Assembly (NCBI RefSeq): GCF_046237625.1
Contig: NZ_CP143545.1
Span: 3,534,001 to 3,598,000, forward strand
Direction of reading: 5' to 3'
DNA from: Paraperibacillus esterisolvens
GTDB taxonomy: Bacteria > Bacillota > Bacilli > Bacillales > DSM-1321
Length of the DNA stretch: 64,000 nt
Both the position numbers and the translations under genes were made by a program. The notes under the pieces were generated by a model, which worked only from the letters and a program-made list of their open reading frames with translations, was not told the origin of the DNA and did no database searches. Within the stretch, counting starts at the first letter, position 1. Each line of letters opens with the position of its first letter. Shown one piece after another: positions 7,617-15,741 of the stretch.

Positions 7617-8828
7617 TCAGCTGTTTTGCTCTTCCAGCGTGACTTCCGTTTCCCTCTTTTCTCCGTTCCTGTAAAACTCGATCGTTACTTTCTTTCCAGG
7701 TTCTGTCCTGGTATATAGATATTTACGAAGCGCTATGCTGCTGTTGATGGAATCCCCATCAATTGCGGTAATCACATCATTTTCCTCTAGGCCGGCCCGG
7801 CTTGCCGGGGAATTTGGGCTTACCTGAAGAATGACCACTCCGCTTTTGACGCTGTTTGGCAGATTTAAATACTGCTTTCGGTCATTCAAGGAAATCTCGT
7901 CCAGCGATTTGTTGCCAACCCCGATATAGGGCCTGGTAACCTTCCCTTTTTTCTCGAGGCTTTCGATGATTGGCACAGCCGTATTCATTGGGATGGCAAA
8001 GCCAATGCCTTCTACGCCTTCCTGTGCAATTTTCATAGAGTTGATGCCGATCAGCTGTCCGGATACGTTGATCAGGGCTCCGCCGCTGTTGCCTGGATTG
8101 ATGGATGCGTCCGTCTGAATGACATCCGCTTCCCAGTCATAGCTCTGATCCTGATTCACATCGATTGGTATGATCCGCTTTGGGTTGCTGACAATTCCCT
8201 GGGTGATAGAATAATCCAGGTATCCCAGTGGATTACCGATCGTGGCCACCGGCTCCCCTGGCTTTAGTGCATCAGAATTTCCTATTTCAGCCGCCTTCGG
8301 GAGGCTGTTTCCTTCTATTTCAAGAACTGCCAGATCCATCAGCGAATCGGAGCCAAGCACCTTGGCCTTTACCTTCGTTTTATTCTTCAGGCTGACCTCC
8401 ACCTCATTCGCTCCTTCGATGACATGATTGTTTGTGACAACATAGGCTTTGTTTCCAGTCTTTTTATAAATGACGCCAGAACCCGAACCACTTTCTTCCA
8501 GGGAACTCCCTCCGCCGAAGGGAGAAGAGTCCCGCTTCAGATTTGTTACTCCAACAACTGAATCAATTGTCTTGGCCACAGAATCTGTGAAATTCACGTT
8601 CTTCACATTGACTGTTGTGACTTTGCCGGCTGATGTGCTTTCGCTGTAATCGCTTTTAACGGAACTGCTGTCATCTGCGCTGAACTCTCCCTGAACATAG
8701 GGAAGTCCGAAAGACATGATCGCCACTCCCAATATTGCCCCGATCGAACCTGTTGCGATATAACCCCTGATCGGCTTGCGCTCTCTTATTTTTGTCCGGT
8801 CATTTTCTTGGTCTTTATGAAAATCCAT
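7617..8828 (-). CDS. htrA: HtrA/DegP-family membrane-anchored serine protease
   Basis: The protein has 403 residues. A basic N-terminus and one transmembrane helix (GYIATGSIGAILGVAIMSFGLP, about 23-44) anchor a trypsin-like domain outside the membrane. The catalytic triad is visible: His in TNNHVIEGA (about 134), Asp in LMDLAVLEI (about 165), and Ser in SINPGNSGGALIN (about 248). One PDZ domain fills about 300-395. Such proteases degrade misfolded exported proteins. It lies 32 bases downstream of prsA and behind an AGGAGGAG site, so the foldase and the protease are co-expressed. Confidence 0.95.
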   Translation of the reverse strand: MDFHKDQENDRTKIRERKPIRGYIATGSIGAILGVAIMSFGLPYVQGEFSADDSSSVKSDYSESTSAGKVTTVNVKNVNFTDSVAKTIDSVVGVTNLKRDSSPFGGGSSLEESGSGSGVIYKKTGNKAYVVTNNHVIEGANEVEVSLKNKTKVKAKVLGSDSLMDLAVLEIEGNSLPKAAEIGNSDALKPGEPVATIGNPLGYLDYSITQGIVSNPKRIIPIDVNQDQSYDWEADVIQTDASINPGNSGGALINVSGQLIGINSMKIAQEGVEGIGFAIPMNTAVPIIESLEKKGKVTRPYIGVGNKSLDEISLNDRKQYLNLPNSVKSGVVILQVSPNSPASRAGLEENDVITAIDGDSINSSIALRKYLYTRTEPGKKVTIEFYRNGEKRETEVTLEEQNS

Positions 8829-8860
8829 GATACTTCACTCCTCCTGGTAAAATATTCAGG

Positions 8861-9745
8861 TTAAGATTTGCTGTTTTCCAGATAGTTTTTTATTTTGTAT
8901 TTTTCCTTTGTCTTCTTCATCCAGCCTGCATAGTTTTCCTGGACCTTTTGATCAAGCAGGGCCGCCTTCACGGCTTTTTTATGATCCACATACACCGCAG
9001 CCTTTGCCGGTTTTTTATCGGTTACCTTAATGATGTGATAACCATATTGGGTTTTCACGGGTAAAGAAATGCCGCCTTCCTTCAAGGCAAATGCTTCTTT
9101 TTCAAAGGCCGCCGTCATATCCCCCTTGCCAAAATAGCCTAGGTCACCGCCTTTATCTTTTGTCGCCGCTTCCGTAGAATACTTTTTCGCAAGATCTTCG
9201 AAGGACTCCCCGCTATCGAGCTTTTTCTTCACTTCATCTGCCTTGGCCTTTGTTTTAACCAGAATATGGGCCGCCTTTACCTGTTCCTCCTGAGCAAAGC
9301 TCGCTTTGTTTTCCTCAAAGTATTTCTTCATTTCTGCTTCTGTTATCTTAATATCCGGTTCCATCAGCTTTTTGATCTTCAGGTTGACCTCCAGATCATC
9401 CTTCAGGTCATTCTTTTTCAGTCCAGCTGAGTCAAGCTGCTGCTGCAGCGCTTCCTCCCCGCCGTAAGAGTTTGTTAGAGCCGCTAATTCCGCTTCCACT
9501 TCTTTATCTGAAACCTTGATTTTTTTCTTCTCCGATTCCAGGCTGACTACCTTTTCTGTAATCATCGAGTCCAGCATCGCCGCTCCGCTTTGTTTATAAA
9601 GCTTATCGTACAGCTCATTCTTTGTGATTTCGTCTCCATTCACCGATGCTGCTTCTTCCTTTGCCGAACAGCCCGCCCCCACTGCCAATACACCGCTTAA
9701 AAGCATCGAGAGCATAATGCCCCTGTTCCTTTTCAAATTGCTCAA
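8861..9745 (-). CDS. prsA: PrsA-type lipoprotein foldase (parvulin prolyl isomerase)
   Basis: The signal peptide MSNLKRNRGIMLSMLLSGVLAVGAGC ends in a lipobox whose Cys is at about residue 26, so the protein is lipid-anchored outside the membrane. A helical N-domain follows, then the parvulin domain from about 140 to 230: QVKAAHILVKTKAKADEV, the KGGDLGYFGKGDM signature and TQYGYHIIKV. PrsA folds secreted proteins after Sec export. I choose TTG at 9743-9745 because AAGGAG directly abuts a nearby ATG but leaves 8 bases to the TTG. An in-frame ATG at 9769 would put basic residues too far upstream. The direct-repeat operator at 9799-9817 precedes it. Confidence 0.93.
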   Translation of the reverse strand: MSNLKRNRGIMLSMLLSGVLAVGAGCSAKEEAASVNGDEITKNELYDKLYKQSGAAMLDSMITEKVVSLESEKKKIKVSDKEVEAELAALTNSYGGEEALQQQLDSAGLKKNDLKDDLEVNLKIKKLMEPDIKITEAEMKKYFEENKASFAQEEQVKAAHILVKTKAKADEVKKKLDSGESFEDLAKKYSTEAATKDKGGDLGYFGKGDMTAAFEKEAFALKEGGISLPVKTQYGYHIIKVTDKKPAKAAVYVDHKKAVKAALLDQKVQENYAGWMKKTKEKYKIKNYLENSKS

Positions 9746-9798
9746 ACCCTTCATCTCCTTACATACCATGTTTTACGTTGACTCTATTAAACTCCCGG

Positions 9799-9817
9799 AA
9801 CCTTAACATAACCTTAA
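9799..9817 (-). promoter_or_regulatory. Direct-repeat operator upstream of prsA-htrA
   Basis: On the minus strand TTAAGGTT occurs twice with an 11-bp period, followed by a possible -10 TTTAAT. An OmpR/PhoB-family regulator dimer typically reads such one-turn repeats. The same CCTTAA...CCTTAA arrangement is found in front of the adjacent response regulator gene (12221-12239). Confidence 0.6.
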
Positions 9818-9839
9818 CGAGACAACAACCTTGGAATAT

Positions 9840-10119
9840 TTTTTAGGAGGACTGTCACCAGGCAGAATTCAGGCAATTGAAAGAGCCGGCGCTCCATATT
9901 ATCAGGTTTGACTGGCGATTATTTGTCTGGATAGTAAATTCTCCGATAGTAACCGTCTCTTTTCGGCTGGTAACCGTCATGCATCGCTGTACTGCGGCAT
10001 CTCTACCGTCTAAAAATTGGCTGCTGAAGCTAGAAAACCATCAAAAATCACAAGAAATTTTGTGAATCTTGCTAGTTTTCGCTCAGGAACAGCCAGATTC
10101 ATCTCTGCGGCCCCGGAAT
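9840..10119. other. Non-coding spacer between convergent-looking units
   Basis: About 280 bases hold no gene I can support. There is a short duplicated GTAACCGTC and a CACAAGAAATTTTGTG inverted repeat. The short plus-strand frame here lacks a ribosome site. Confidence 0.5.
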
Positions 10120-10155
10120 AAAAAAAGGCTGTCCCCGACTACTCGGGGACAGCCT
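10120..10155 (-). terminator. Terminator of the two-component operon
   Basis: A 13-bp stem AGGCTGTCCCCGA / TCGGGGACAGCCT encloses a three-base loop. On the minus strand it is followed by a run of seven T. Confidence 0.92.
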
Positions 10156-10168
10156 CGGCCACCCTCAT

Positions 10169-11422
10169 CTAGCGGGTGCCTGCTCTGCTGGCAATGTTCT
10201 TGATTTTCTGATTTTTCGGGAATATAACATCAATGGCAGTCCCTTTTCCTGGCGAGCTTTTAACCTTAAAGGAGCCGCTGTGGTTATCCACGATCCATTT
10301 TGCTATCGATAATCCAAGGCCTGCTCCTGATTCTTCTGTCCGGGAAGTTTCGGCCTGGAAAAAACGATTGAAGATCTTAGGAATGTTTTCACTCGCGATC
10401 CCGATTCCATTATCCCTTACCGACAAAATGACGGATTGGGCATCCTTTCGGCATGAGAGGGTGATTTCCCCGTTCTGGCCCGTGAATTTCAAAGCATTGT
10501 CCACAAGGATGACAATCAGCTGATGAATTCTTTCTTTATCCCCAACGAAATACAGCGGCTCAATTTGGCCAAGCTTGATTACCTTCTCCTGGATGGCGGC
10601 AATATCGGCGTATTGTTCCTGAATTTCGCGGATCAGCACATCCAGCTGGAATTTTTCTTTCTCAACTACCACCTGGCCCGTGTCCGATCTAGCCAGGGTA
10701 AGCAGTGAAGCTACGAGTTTATTCAGCCTTCTTGCTTCTTTGGAAATGACAGATATGTCCACAGCCTTTTCCTCTATAGTGGCTTCCGGTGACCGGAAGA
10801 GCATTTCTGTCCGGGACTGGATGACTGCAAGCGGTGTACGCAGTTCATGTGACGCATCGGAGACAAATTGCTGCTGGTTTTCCCAAGATTTCTTGATGGG
10901 CACCAGCGCCCTTCCCGCCAGGAAGAAACCGGCTCCGACCGCAAACAGTATCCCTACTCCTCCGCCGGCGAATAAGATATAAAGCAGTCTGTTCAACACC
11001 CTCTTCTCGGCATCCACTTCCCGCACGAGCTGAAATTTATACGTTTCAGAAGCAATATCCACTTCTGTCGTAAGGCTCCGGAAGGAAAAGTCCCCGACTT
11101 TCATATCTTCTAATTTATCAATGCGCCGCGGATAGAATTTTTTCTGAGATTGAGTGAAAAATGGATTCCGTTCTGATAAATCTTCTACAAGCTTTTTATC
11201 AGGGTCCCATACGAGCACGTAAACGCCAGGCTCCCGCTTCAGGTCACTCAAAGTGAGCTCCGGATCATTCAGTTTATTAATGAGCGAACTTAAGGAAAGG
11301 TCCGCCCCTTTGAAAACCAGTGACTCCGTATAGAAGTAGATGCTCCTGCCCAGGAAAACCAATATGATGATAAAAACAATTGAATTTAATACAGTCAGGC
11401 GGAGCCTTGTCTTATGGAACAT
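10169..11422 (-). CDS. Membrane sensor histidine kinase
   Basis: The protein has 417 residues. Two transmembrane helices (about 10-27 and about 148-170) flank an extracytoplasmic domain of about 120 residues. The HisKA domain carries the H-box DASHELRTPLAV near 193, then the N-box LVDNALKFT, the DNGIGI G1 box and GAGLGLSIAKW. The start lies 3 bases after the stop of the response regulator gene. The operator shared with prsA-htrA suggests it senses envelope or secretion stress, like CssS, but sequence motifs alone do not prove that relationship. Confidence 0.92.
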   Translation of the reverse strand: MFHKTRLRLTVLNSIVFIIILVFLGRSIYFYTESLVFKGADLSLSSLINKLNDPELTLSDLKREPGVYVLVWDPDKKLVEDLSERNPFFTQSQKKFYPRRIDKLEDMKVGDFSFRSLTTEVDIASETYKFQLVREVDAEKRVLNRLLYILFAGGGVGILFAVGAGFFLAGRALVPIKKSWENQQQFVSDASHELRTPLAVIQSRTEMLFRSPEATIEEKAVDISVISKEARRLNKLVASLLTLARSDTGQVVVEKEKFQLDVLIREIQEQYADIAAIQEKVIKLGQIEPLYFVGDKERIHQLIVILVDNALKFTGQNGEITLSCRKDAQSVILSVRDNGIGIASENIPKIFNRFFQAETSRTEESGAGLGLSIAKWIVDNHSGSFKVKSSPGKGTAIDVIFPKNQKIKNIASRAGTR

Positions 11423-11425
11423 ATA

Positions 11426-12103
11426 TTACCCCTCTTGCTGTTTTAGCATATAACCAATTCCACGAACAGTCTGGATATCCTTATGAGAGCCAAATGGCTC
11501 CAGCTTCTTCCTTAAATGGTGGATGAAAACTTCCACTATGACGATGGTGGTATCTGAATCAAACCCCCATATTCTGTCAAATATCTGTTCGCGGGTGAGT
11601 ATTTTCCCCTGATTCTGAATCAGATATTCCAGCAGCTCATACTGCTTGATCGTCAGTTTGATGGGCTGCCCTGCTGCAAGCACGTCATTTTCCTTGCCCT
11701 TCAATTCAAGCTCCCGGTACTTCAGTCCCTGATCAAGCCCCATTACGCCGCTCCGCCTGAGCAGGGCCCGGATTCTTGCCTTCAGCTCTGGTGACTGAAA
11801 CGGCTTTACGAGATAGTCATCCCCTCCATAATCGAGGCCTTTGACCCGGTCCTCAAGTGAATCCTTTGCTGTGAGGAATAATACGGGCGAAGAGATTTTG
11901 TTTTCCCTCAATTTCTTGACGATATCAAATCCGTTTATCCCGGGAAGCATCACATCAAGAAGGATTACATCATAAATGCCCTGCTGGGCGTAAAAGAGTC
12001 CATCCTCTCCGTCACTTGCTGTGTCTACTTCAAATTCATCCGATAATATATCTTTAATAGATTCCAATAAGGAATGATTATCTTCCACGACTAGAATTTT
12101 CAC
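11426..12103 (-). CDS. OmpR/PhoB-family response regulator
   Basis: The protein has 225 residues. The receiver domain has the acidic pair VVEDN, the phosphoacceptor Asp in DVILLDVMLPG (about 52), the conserved Thr in LFLTAKDS and the Lys in YLVKPF (about 102). A winged-helix DNA-binding domain follows from about 130, ending IQTVRGIGYML. It is the first gene of the pair with the downstream kinase. A direct repeat 118 bases upstream matches the one before prsA, so autoregulation plus control of prsA-htrA is likely. Confidence 0.92.
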   Translation of the reverse strand: MKILVVEDNHSLLESIKDILSDEFEVDTASDGEDGLFYAQQGIYDVILLDVMLPGINGFDIVKKLRENKISSPVLFLTAKDSLEDRVKGLDYGGDDYLVKPFQSPELKARIRALLRRSGVMGLDQGLKYRELELKGKENDVLAAGQPIKLTIKQYELLEYLIQNQGKILTREQIFDRIWGFDSDTTIVIVEVFIHHLRKKLEPFGSHKDIQTVRGIGYMLKQQEG

Positions 12104-12220
12104 TGTGCCATCCCTGCCTTTATTAGAAATCAGCTCTATTTAAACTTATTTTAGTAGAAAGCTCATTGACTTGTATATCAAAACCTGTTTATAGCACTTC
12201 TTGTCCATTATATATGGCCT

Positions 12221-12239
12221 GCCTTAATTTAACCTTAAA
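12221..12239 (-). promoter_or_regulatory. Direct-repeat operator upstream of the response regulator
   Basis: CCTTAA at 12223-12228 and 12234-12239 repeat with an 11-bp period (minus strand TTAAGGTTAAATTAAGG). This matches the spacing and sequence of the element before prsA. It is read here as the binding site of the adjacent regulator. Confidence 0.55.
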
Positions 12240-12257
12240 AAACAAACATAAGTTTTC

Positions 12258-12293
12258 TGCTCCTCCCATGCCCATATGCGGTGGAGGGGAGCA
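12258..12293. other. Imperfect inverted repeat in the divergent spacer
   Basis: TGCTCCTCCCA and TGGAGGGGAGCA can pair around a loop of about 14 bases in the 377-base gap between the response regulator and the sigma factor gene. It is not followed by a T-run. I see no gene in this gap and no clear ECF promoter. Confidence 0.35.
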
Positions 12294-12480
12294 AGCAAGA
12301 TAAATTATGCTGGCACCTTCTTTTTCTTAAGCGCCAGGCTGTCCGCCCCTGTGCCAAGAAAAAAATTCAAAGGGAAAACACATCCAAACCATAATTCCAT
12401 ACGTTTGCTTCAGTAGAAAATTGAGCTATCGGCTTACAACTAGTATGATCGAAGTATCACTTATACAAAAGGAGATTTTT

Positions 12481-13044
12481 ATGTCCGGAGAAAAGGATAT
12501 AACGTTGTATCAAAGGATACTGGGCCAGGATGCTGAAGCTCTTGAAATTCTTTATACACGTTATGAGAAGCTCATTTATTCGTTTGTGTACAAAATGACT
12601 CAGGATTCCGGTCTTTCCGAAGAGGTTATCCAGGAAGTCTTCCTTAAATTGTGGAGGGGCCACTCCCCGTACAACGAGGAACGCGGCAGGTTTTCATCAT
12701 GGCTGCTTACGATGACACGAAACACTGCACTGGATATCTTACGAAAACGAAAAAAGGATCCTGTCTATGAATATAACGAAAATGACGTAAAAGAAGAATC
12801 AGGTAATGACGTCATGGAAATCGTAGAATTCAAAGAAAGAAGCCGGATCATCAAGCGTGCAGTCTCTCTGCTGAAGGATGACCAGCAAAAAATAATCGAC
12901 CTGTTCTATTTCAAGGGTCTTACCCAAAATAAAATATCCCAGGTGACCGATCTGCCGCTTGGTACGGTGAAGGGAAGGATCAGATTGGCCTTAAAACACT
13001 TGAAGGACTATATGGACCAGGAAGGAGGAAAGTCAAATGTCTGA
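12481..13044 (+). CDS. ECF-family RNA polymerase sigma factor
   Basis: The protein has 187 residues. Region 2 spans about 20-85 with YSFVYKMTQDSGLSEEVIQEVFLKLW and the -10 recognition segment RGRFSSWLLTMTRNTALDILRKR. Region 4 spans about 130-180 with a helix-turn-helix in LTQNKISQVTDLPLGTVKGRIRLALKHL. An AAAGGAG site lies 6 bases before ATG 12481, which I prefer over a longer frame from 12421. The stop overlaps the anti-sigma start by 8 bases. The regulator pair probably responds to an envelope signal. Confidence 0.92.
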   Translation: MSGEKDITLYQRILGQDAEALEILYTRYEKLIYSFVYKMTQDSGLSEEVIQEVFLKLWRGHSPYNEERGRFSSWLLTMTRNTALDILRKRKKDPVYEYNENDVKEESGNDVMEIVEFKERSRIIKRAVSLLKDDQQKIIDLFYFKGLTQNKISQVTDLPLGTVKGRIRLALKHLKDYMDQEGGKSNV

Positions 13045-13804
13045 TAAAAACTGCAGTAGATTTATTGATTATGTGAACGGGCATATGTCAGCCGCTGAAG
13101 CACGTGAATACGAACAACATGCAGCCCGATGCGAAGCTTGCCGGGAAGACCTCGAGCTGTGGAATTCTGTTTCCAGTGAGTTACCTTTCCTCTCCGAGCC
13201 CGTTTCTCCCCCTGAAGGAATGAAAGAACGGATACTGGGCAATGTGTTATCAAGCTCAAAAAATGGCCGGGAAATGACTGAAACAAAAACAGGTCCAGAA
13301 CAGAAAGGGCCTAAAGAGTCTGTCAGACCAGTACCTGTCAAACATAGCCGGCGGAATCGCAGCTGGCTGGTGCCTGCAATGGCTGCCGCTCTATTCCTGT
13401 CCGCTGCAGGCAATGTCTATCTCCTTAACAGCAAGGAAGACAGCGGTAAACTTCAGCCTTCCGCTGCCATAGATACAACTGAAAGCTTCATTCCATTAAA
13501 GCCAGTCGAAAGCAGCGCTGTCGGAACAGCTTCCATCCTTAACCAAAACGGAGAATCGAGCATCGTGGTCCAAGCACAGAAACTCCAGCAGCCCAAGAAA
13601 AAAGAAGTATACCAGGTCTGGCTCATCAAAGACGATAAGCCTTACAGAGCTGGTACCTTCACCACATCAGGAGGCCAGGGAACCGTAGTATTCCACCTTT
13701 CCCCAGATATGAAGAAAGAGTGGGATACAATTGCCATAACCCTTGAGCCGAATGCCGAAAGCAAAACACCAAAAGGAAGCATGGTGCTTGCCTCGGAAAT
13801 ATAA
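13037..13804 (+). CDS. Anti-sigma factor with zinc-finger motif and RskA-type C-terminal domain
   Basis: The protein has 255 residues. The cytoplasmic N-terminus shows a zinc-binding anti-sigma motif, EYEQHAARCEACREDL (H-x3-C-x2-C). One transmembrane helix (WLVPAMAAALFLSAAGNVYLL) is near 113-133. The exterior domain ends with the RskA pattern KKKEVYQVWLIKDDKPYRAGTF and ITLEPNAESKTPKGSMVLASEI. It probably holds the overlapping sigma factor inactive at the membrane. Translation is coupled through the 8-base overlap. Confidence 0.9.
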   Translation: MSDKNCSRFIDYVNGHMSAAEAREYEQHAARCEACREDLELWNSVSSELPFLSEPVSPPEGMKERILGNVLSSSKNGREMTETKTGPEQKGPKESVRPVPVKHSRRNRSWLVPAMAAALFLSAAGNVYLLNSKEDSGKLQPSAAIDTTESFIPLKPVESSAVGTASILNQNGESSIVVQAQKLQQPKKKEVYQVWLIKDDKPYRAGTFTTSGGQGTVVFHLSPDMKKEWDTIAITLEPNAESKTPKGSMVLASEI

Positions 13805-13807
13805 AAT

Positions 13808-13841
13808 AAATCCCGCCGGAATCTTATCCGGCGGGATTTTT
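13808..13841 (+). terminator. Terminator of the sigma/anti-sigma operon
   Basis: AAATCCCGCCGGA and TCCGGCGGGATTT form a 13-bp stem around ATCTTA, followed by T-rich sequence. Confidence 0.9.
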
Positions 13842-13988
13842 ATGCGTCCTGGCTGAATTTCTTCCTCAGCTTTCCTCATACAAAATGCATCCGCCTGTAG
13901 ATGAATCCGTTCTTCTCTGCATTGTTCATCAACTTGTTTTTACCCTCCCATAGGCGGGTAATGAACCATACATAAAGGAGAGAAGGAT

Positions 13989-14249
13989 ATGAAGATGATT
14001 AAATGGTCCTATTCGAAAAGAAATCATATCAGGGCTTCTTTCGATCATTACCCCAATACCCTCTTTATTTTCAGGCGGATCAGAGGATATTATTTTGCCT
14101 ATACCATGGATTGGTCGGGTGAAGATCCTCCTGTTTCGAAGGAAGATCTGGAGAAGATGGAACTGCTCCTGAACCGAGAGCTTGGATGCGAAGAACAGTA
14201 TCTGGCCAGAGTGGTGTCCAGGGATATCGATAATGGACCAAGAATGTAA
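13989..14249 (+). CDS. Small hypothetical protein
   Basis: The protein has 86 residues and follows an AAAGGAGAGAAGG ribosome site. It has a basic aromatic N-half (SKRNHIRASFDHYPNTLFIFRRIRGYYFAYTMDW) and an acidic helix (SKEDLEKMELLLNRELGCEEQYL). It has no signal peptide. I do not recognise the family. A shared terminator follows. Confidence 0.6.
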   Translation: MKMIKWSYSKRNHIRASFDHYPNTLFIFRRIRGYYFAYTMDWSGEDPPVSKEDLEKMELLLNRELGCEEQYLARVVSRDIDNGPRM

Positions 14250-14311
14250 TAAAATCTTTTCTAAAAGATCGCTGCCTGAGAAAAAGCTGTAATATATGCG
14301 CGTAAACAGTC

Positions 14312-14343
14312 AAAAAAAGCCTTATCCCGGAGGACAAGGCTTT
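14312..14343. terminator. Bidirectional terminator
   Basis: AAAGCCTTATC and GACAAGGCTTT form the stem with A- and T-rich flanks. It lies between the 86-residue gene and the convergent tatA. Confidence 0.75.
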
Positions 14344-14348
14344 GCAGG

Positions 14349-14528
14349 CTACATTTTCTTTTGCTCGTCGTTCTTTAAATCATCTATGGTTTCCCTTGAG
14401 GAACGCTTGAATTCCTTAAGGGACTGACCAATGGATCTGCCAATCTCAGGAAGCTTCTGCGGGCCGAAAACAATCAGTGCTATGATTAAGATGAGTATTA
14501 AACCGGGAAACCCAATATTTGAGAACAT
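14349..14528 (-). CDS. tatA: TatA-type twin-arginine translocase subunit
   Basis: The protein has 59 residues. It starts with a short outside end (MFSNIG), then one hydrophobic helix (FPGLILILIIALIVF), the GPQKLPEIGRSIGQ hinge with the diagnostic FGPxKLPEIGRxIG motif, and an amphipathic, then charged, tail ending NDEQKKM. TatA multimers form the pore for folded Tat substrates. It sits 16 bases after the AI-2E-type permease gene in the same direction with a GGAGATG site. No tatC is adjacent, so the TatC partner must be elsewhere. Confidence 0.93.
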   Translation of the reverse strand: MFSNIGFPGLILILIIALIVFGPQKLPEIGRSIGQSLKEFKRSSRETIDDLKNDEQKKM

Positions 14529-14544
14529 GAAGGCATCTCCTTTT

Positions 14545-15570
14545 TTATTTTAGTTTTTGATCATAATCCTTGATATCCATTATATCCAATAAGAAGATAA
14601 AGATTGGAATACCGATGATGAGTCCCCAGATGCCGAGGAAATGCTCTGAGAAAATCAGGACCAGGAATGTATAGAAAGCCGGCAGATTGGTTTTGGCAGA
14701 CATGAATTTCGGATTCAGCACATAGGCCTCAAGCGCATGCAGAATAGTGATCATGGCCAGTACATATATGACCTTCATGCCGCCGCCTATGCTGTAAGCA
14801 ATGGTTACGAGCGGTATCAGAGAAACAAATACACCGGCTACAGGAATCAGTCCAAGGAAGAAAATCATAATGGCCAGTCCAATCAGCTGCGGGAATCCTA
14901 AAATCCAGAGTGCCAGAGTGGATAGGACGGCGTTCACAAACGCGATGGTGAACTGAACCTCAATTACTTTTCCGAAAGTATTAATGAATTTTTTGCCAAA
15001 GTATTCAAGCTCCAGGAAGAACCAGCCAAATTTACCAAATTTAAAGTTTTGGGAAAATTTCATAATCCTCTTCTTTTCCAGAAGGAAGAACAAACTCAGG
15101 ATGATGGCAAGGATAACCTGCATGCTCGCCTTCCCAAGCGTAGTCACATAGGTGTAAATGGTATTAAAATGCTTTTCAATGTCCTGTGGAGAAACAAACT
15201 TTTTGGCAAGGTCCAGGGCATAAACAACCGTTTGATTATCGGGCGGATGTTCATAAAAATAGATGATCTGCCTGACAAGCGTGGTTACCTGGGCAATGAT
15301 AACAGGAATGTAACGGTAGATGACTATGATGACTGTCACTACCACAATAGTATAAAGAACGATAATCACCAGATTGGAATTGGCAGGCACGATCTTTTTC
15401 AAATGAAAAGTAATGAAGTTTTGCAGCCTTCCCATAAGGAAGGAAAAGATGAACGTAAACAATACTAAATTCAGCATGCTGTGGATACTAAAAAGAACGA
15501 GAATTAATATTGCCAGTGTTAAAAAACGGGTAAAGCCTTTACTGCGAAAAAAATCACTTGCCCAGCTCAT
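14545..15570 (-). CDS. AI-2E/PerM-family membrane permease
   Basis: The protein has 341 residues with about eight transmembrane segments. An N-terminal hairpin is followed by a large soluble segment (EHPPDNQTVVYALDLAKKFVSPQDIEKH) and then the family's C-terminal core with FLGLIPVAGVFVSLIPL and LEAYVLNPKFMS. The last resembles the [ED]-x-[YF]-x-[LIV]-x-P conserved element. Members include a proposed AI-2 exporter and Na+/H+ antiporters, so the cargo cannot be assigned. It is the first gene of a likely pair with tatA. Confidence 0.82.
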   Translation of the reverse strand: MSWASDFFRSKGFTRFLTLAILILVLFSIHSMLNLVLFTFIFSFLMGRLQNFITFHLKKIVPANSNLVIIVLYTIVVVTVIIVIYRYIPVIIAQVTTLVRQIIYFYEHPPDNQTVVYALDLAKKFVSPQDIEKHFNTIYTYVTTLGKASMQVILAIILSLFFLLEKKRIMKFSQNFKFGKFGWFFLELEYFGKKFINTFGKVIEVQFTIAFVNAVLSTLALWILGFPQLIGLAIMIFFLGLIPVAGVFVSLIPLVTIAYSIGGGMKVIYVLAMITILHALEAYVLNPKFMSAKTNLPAFYTFLVLIFSEHFLGIWGLIIGIPIFIFLLDIMDIKDYDQKLK

Positions 15571-15683
15571 AATCTACTCCCATCCGATACTAAAAAAGCT
15601 CATTAACTTCTTTAAGTATATCAAAAAAATCGACAATTTTCGTGAAAACTTACAAAAAATATTAAGTTTTCTGGGTATTTATG

Positions 15684-15722
15684 TACAAAAAAGGAACAGC
15701 TGATATAGGCCATTCCTTATTA
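15684..15722 (-). terminator. Probable terminator of the LCP gene
   Basis: On the minus strand AAGGAA pairs with TTCCTT across a 20-base loop and is followed by a T-run. The stem is short, so confidence is moderate. Confidence 0.45.
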
Positions 15723-15741
15723 ACATATGTTATAGTTTTTA

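Noticed and set aside
9877..10065. 62-codon plus-strand frame starting at TTG
   Set aside because: An AGGAGG exists at 9845-9850 but too far from the TTG, and the translation looks random.
12300..12480. Autoregulatory ECF promoter before the sigma factor gene
   Set aside because: A GGAAAAC at about 12371 and a CGTT downstream were tested, but the spacing is about 22 bases instead of about 16.
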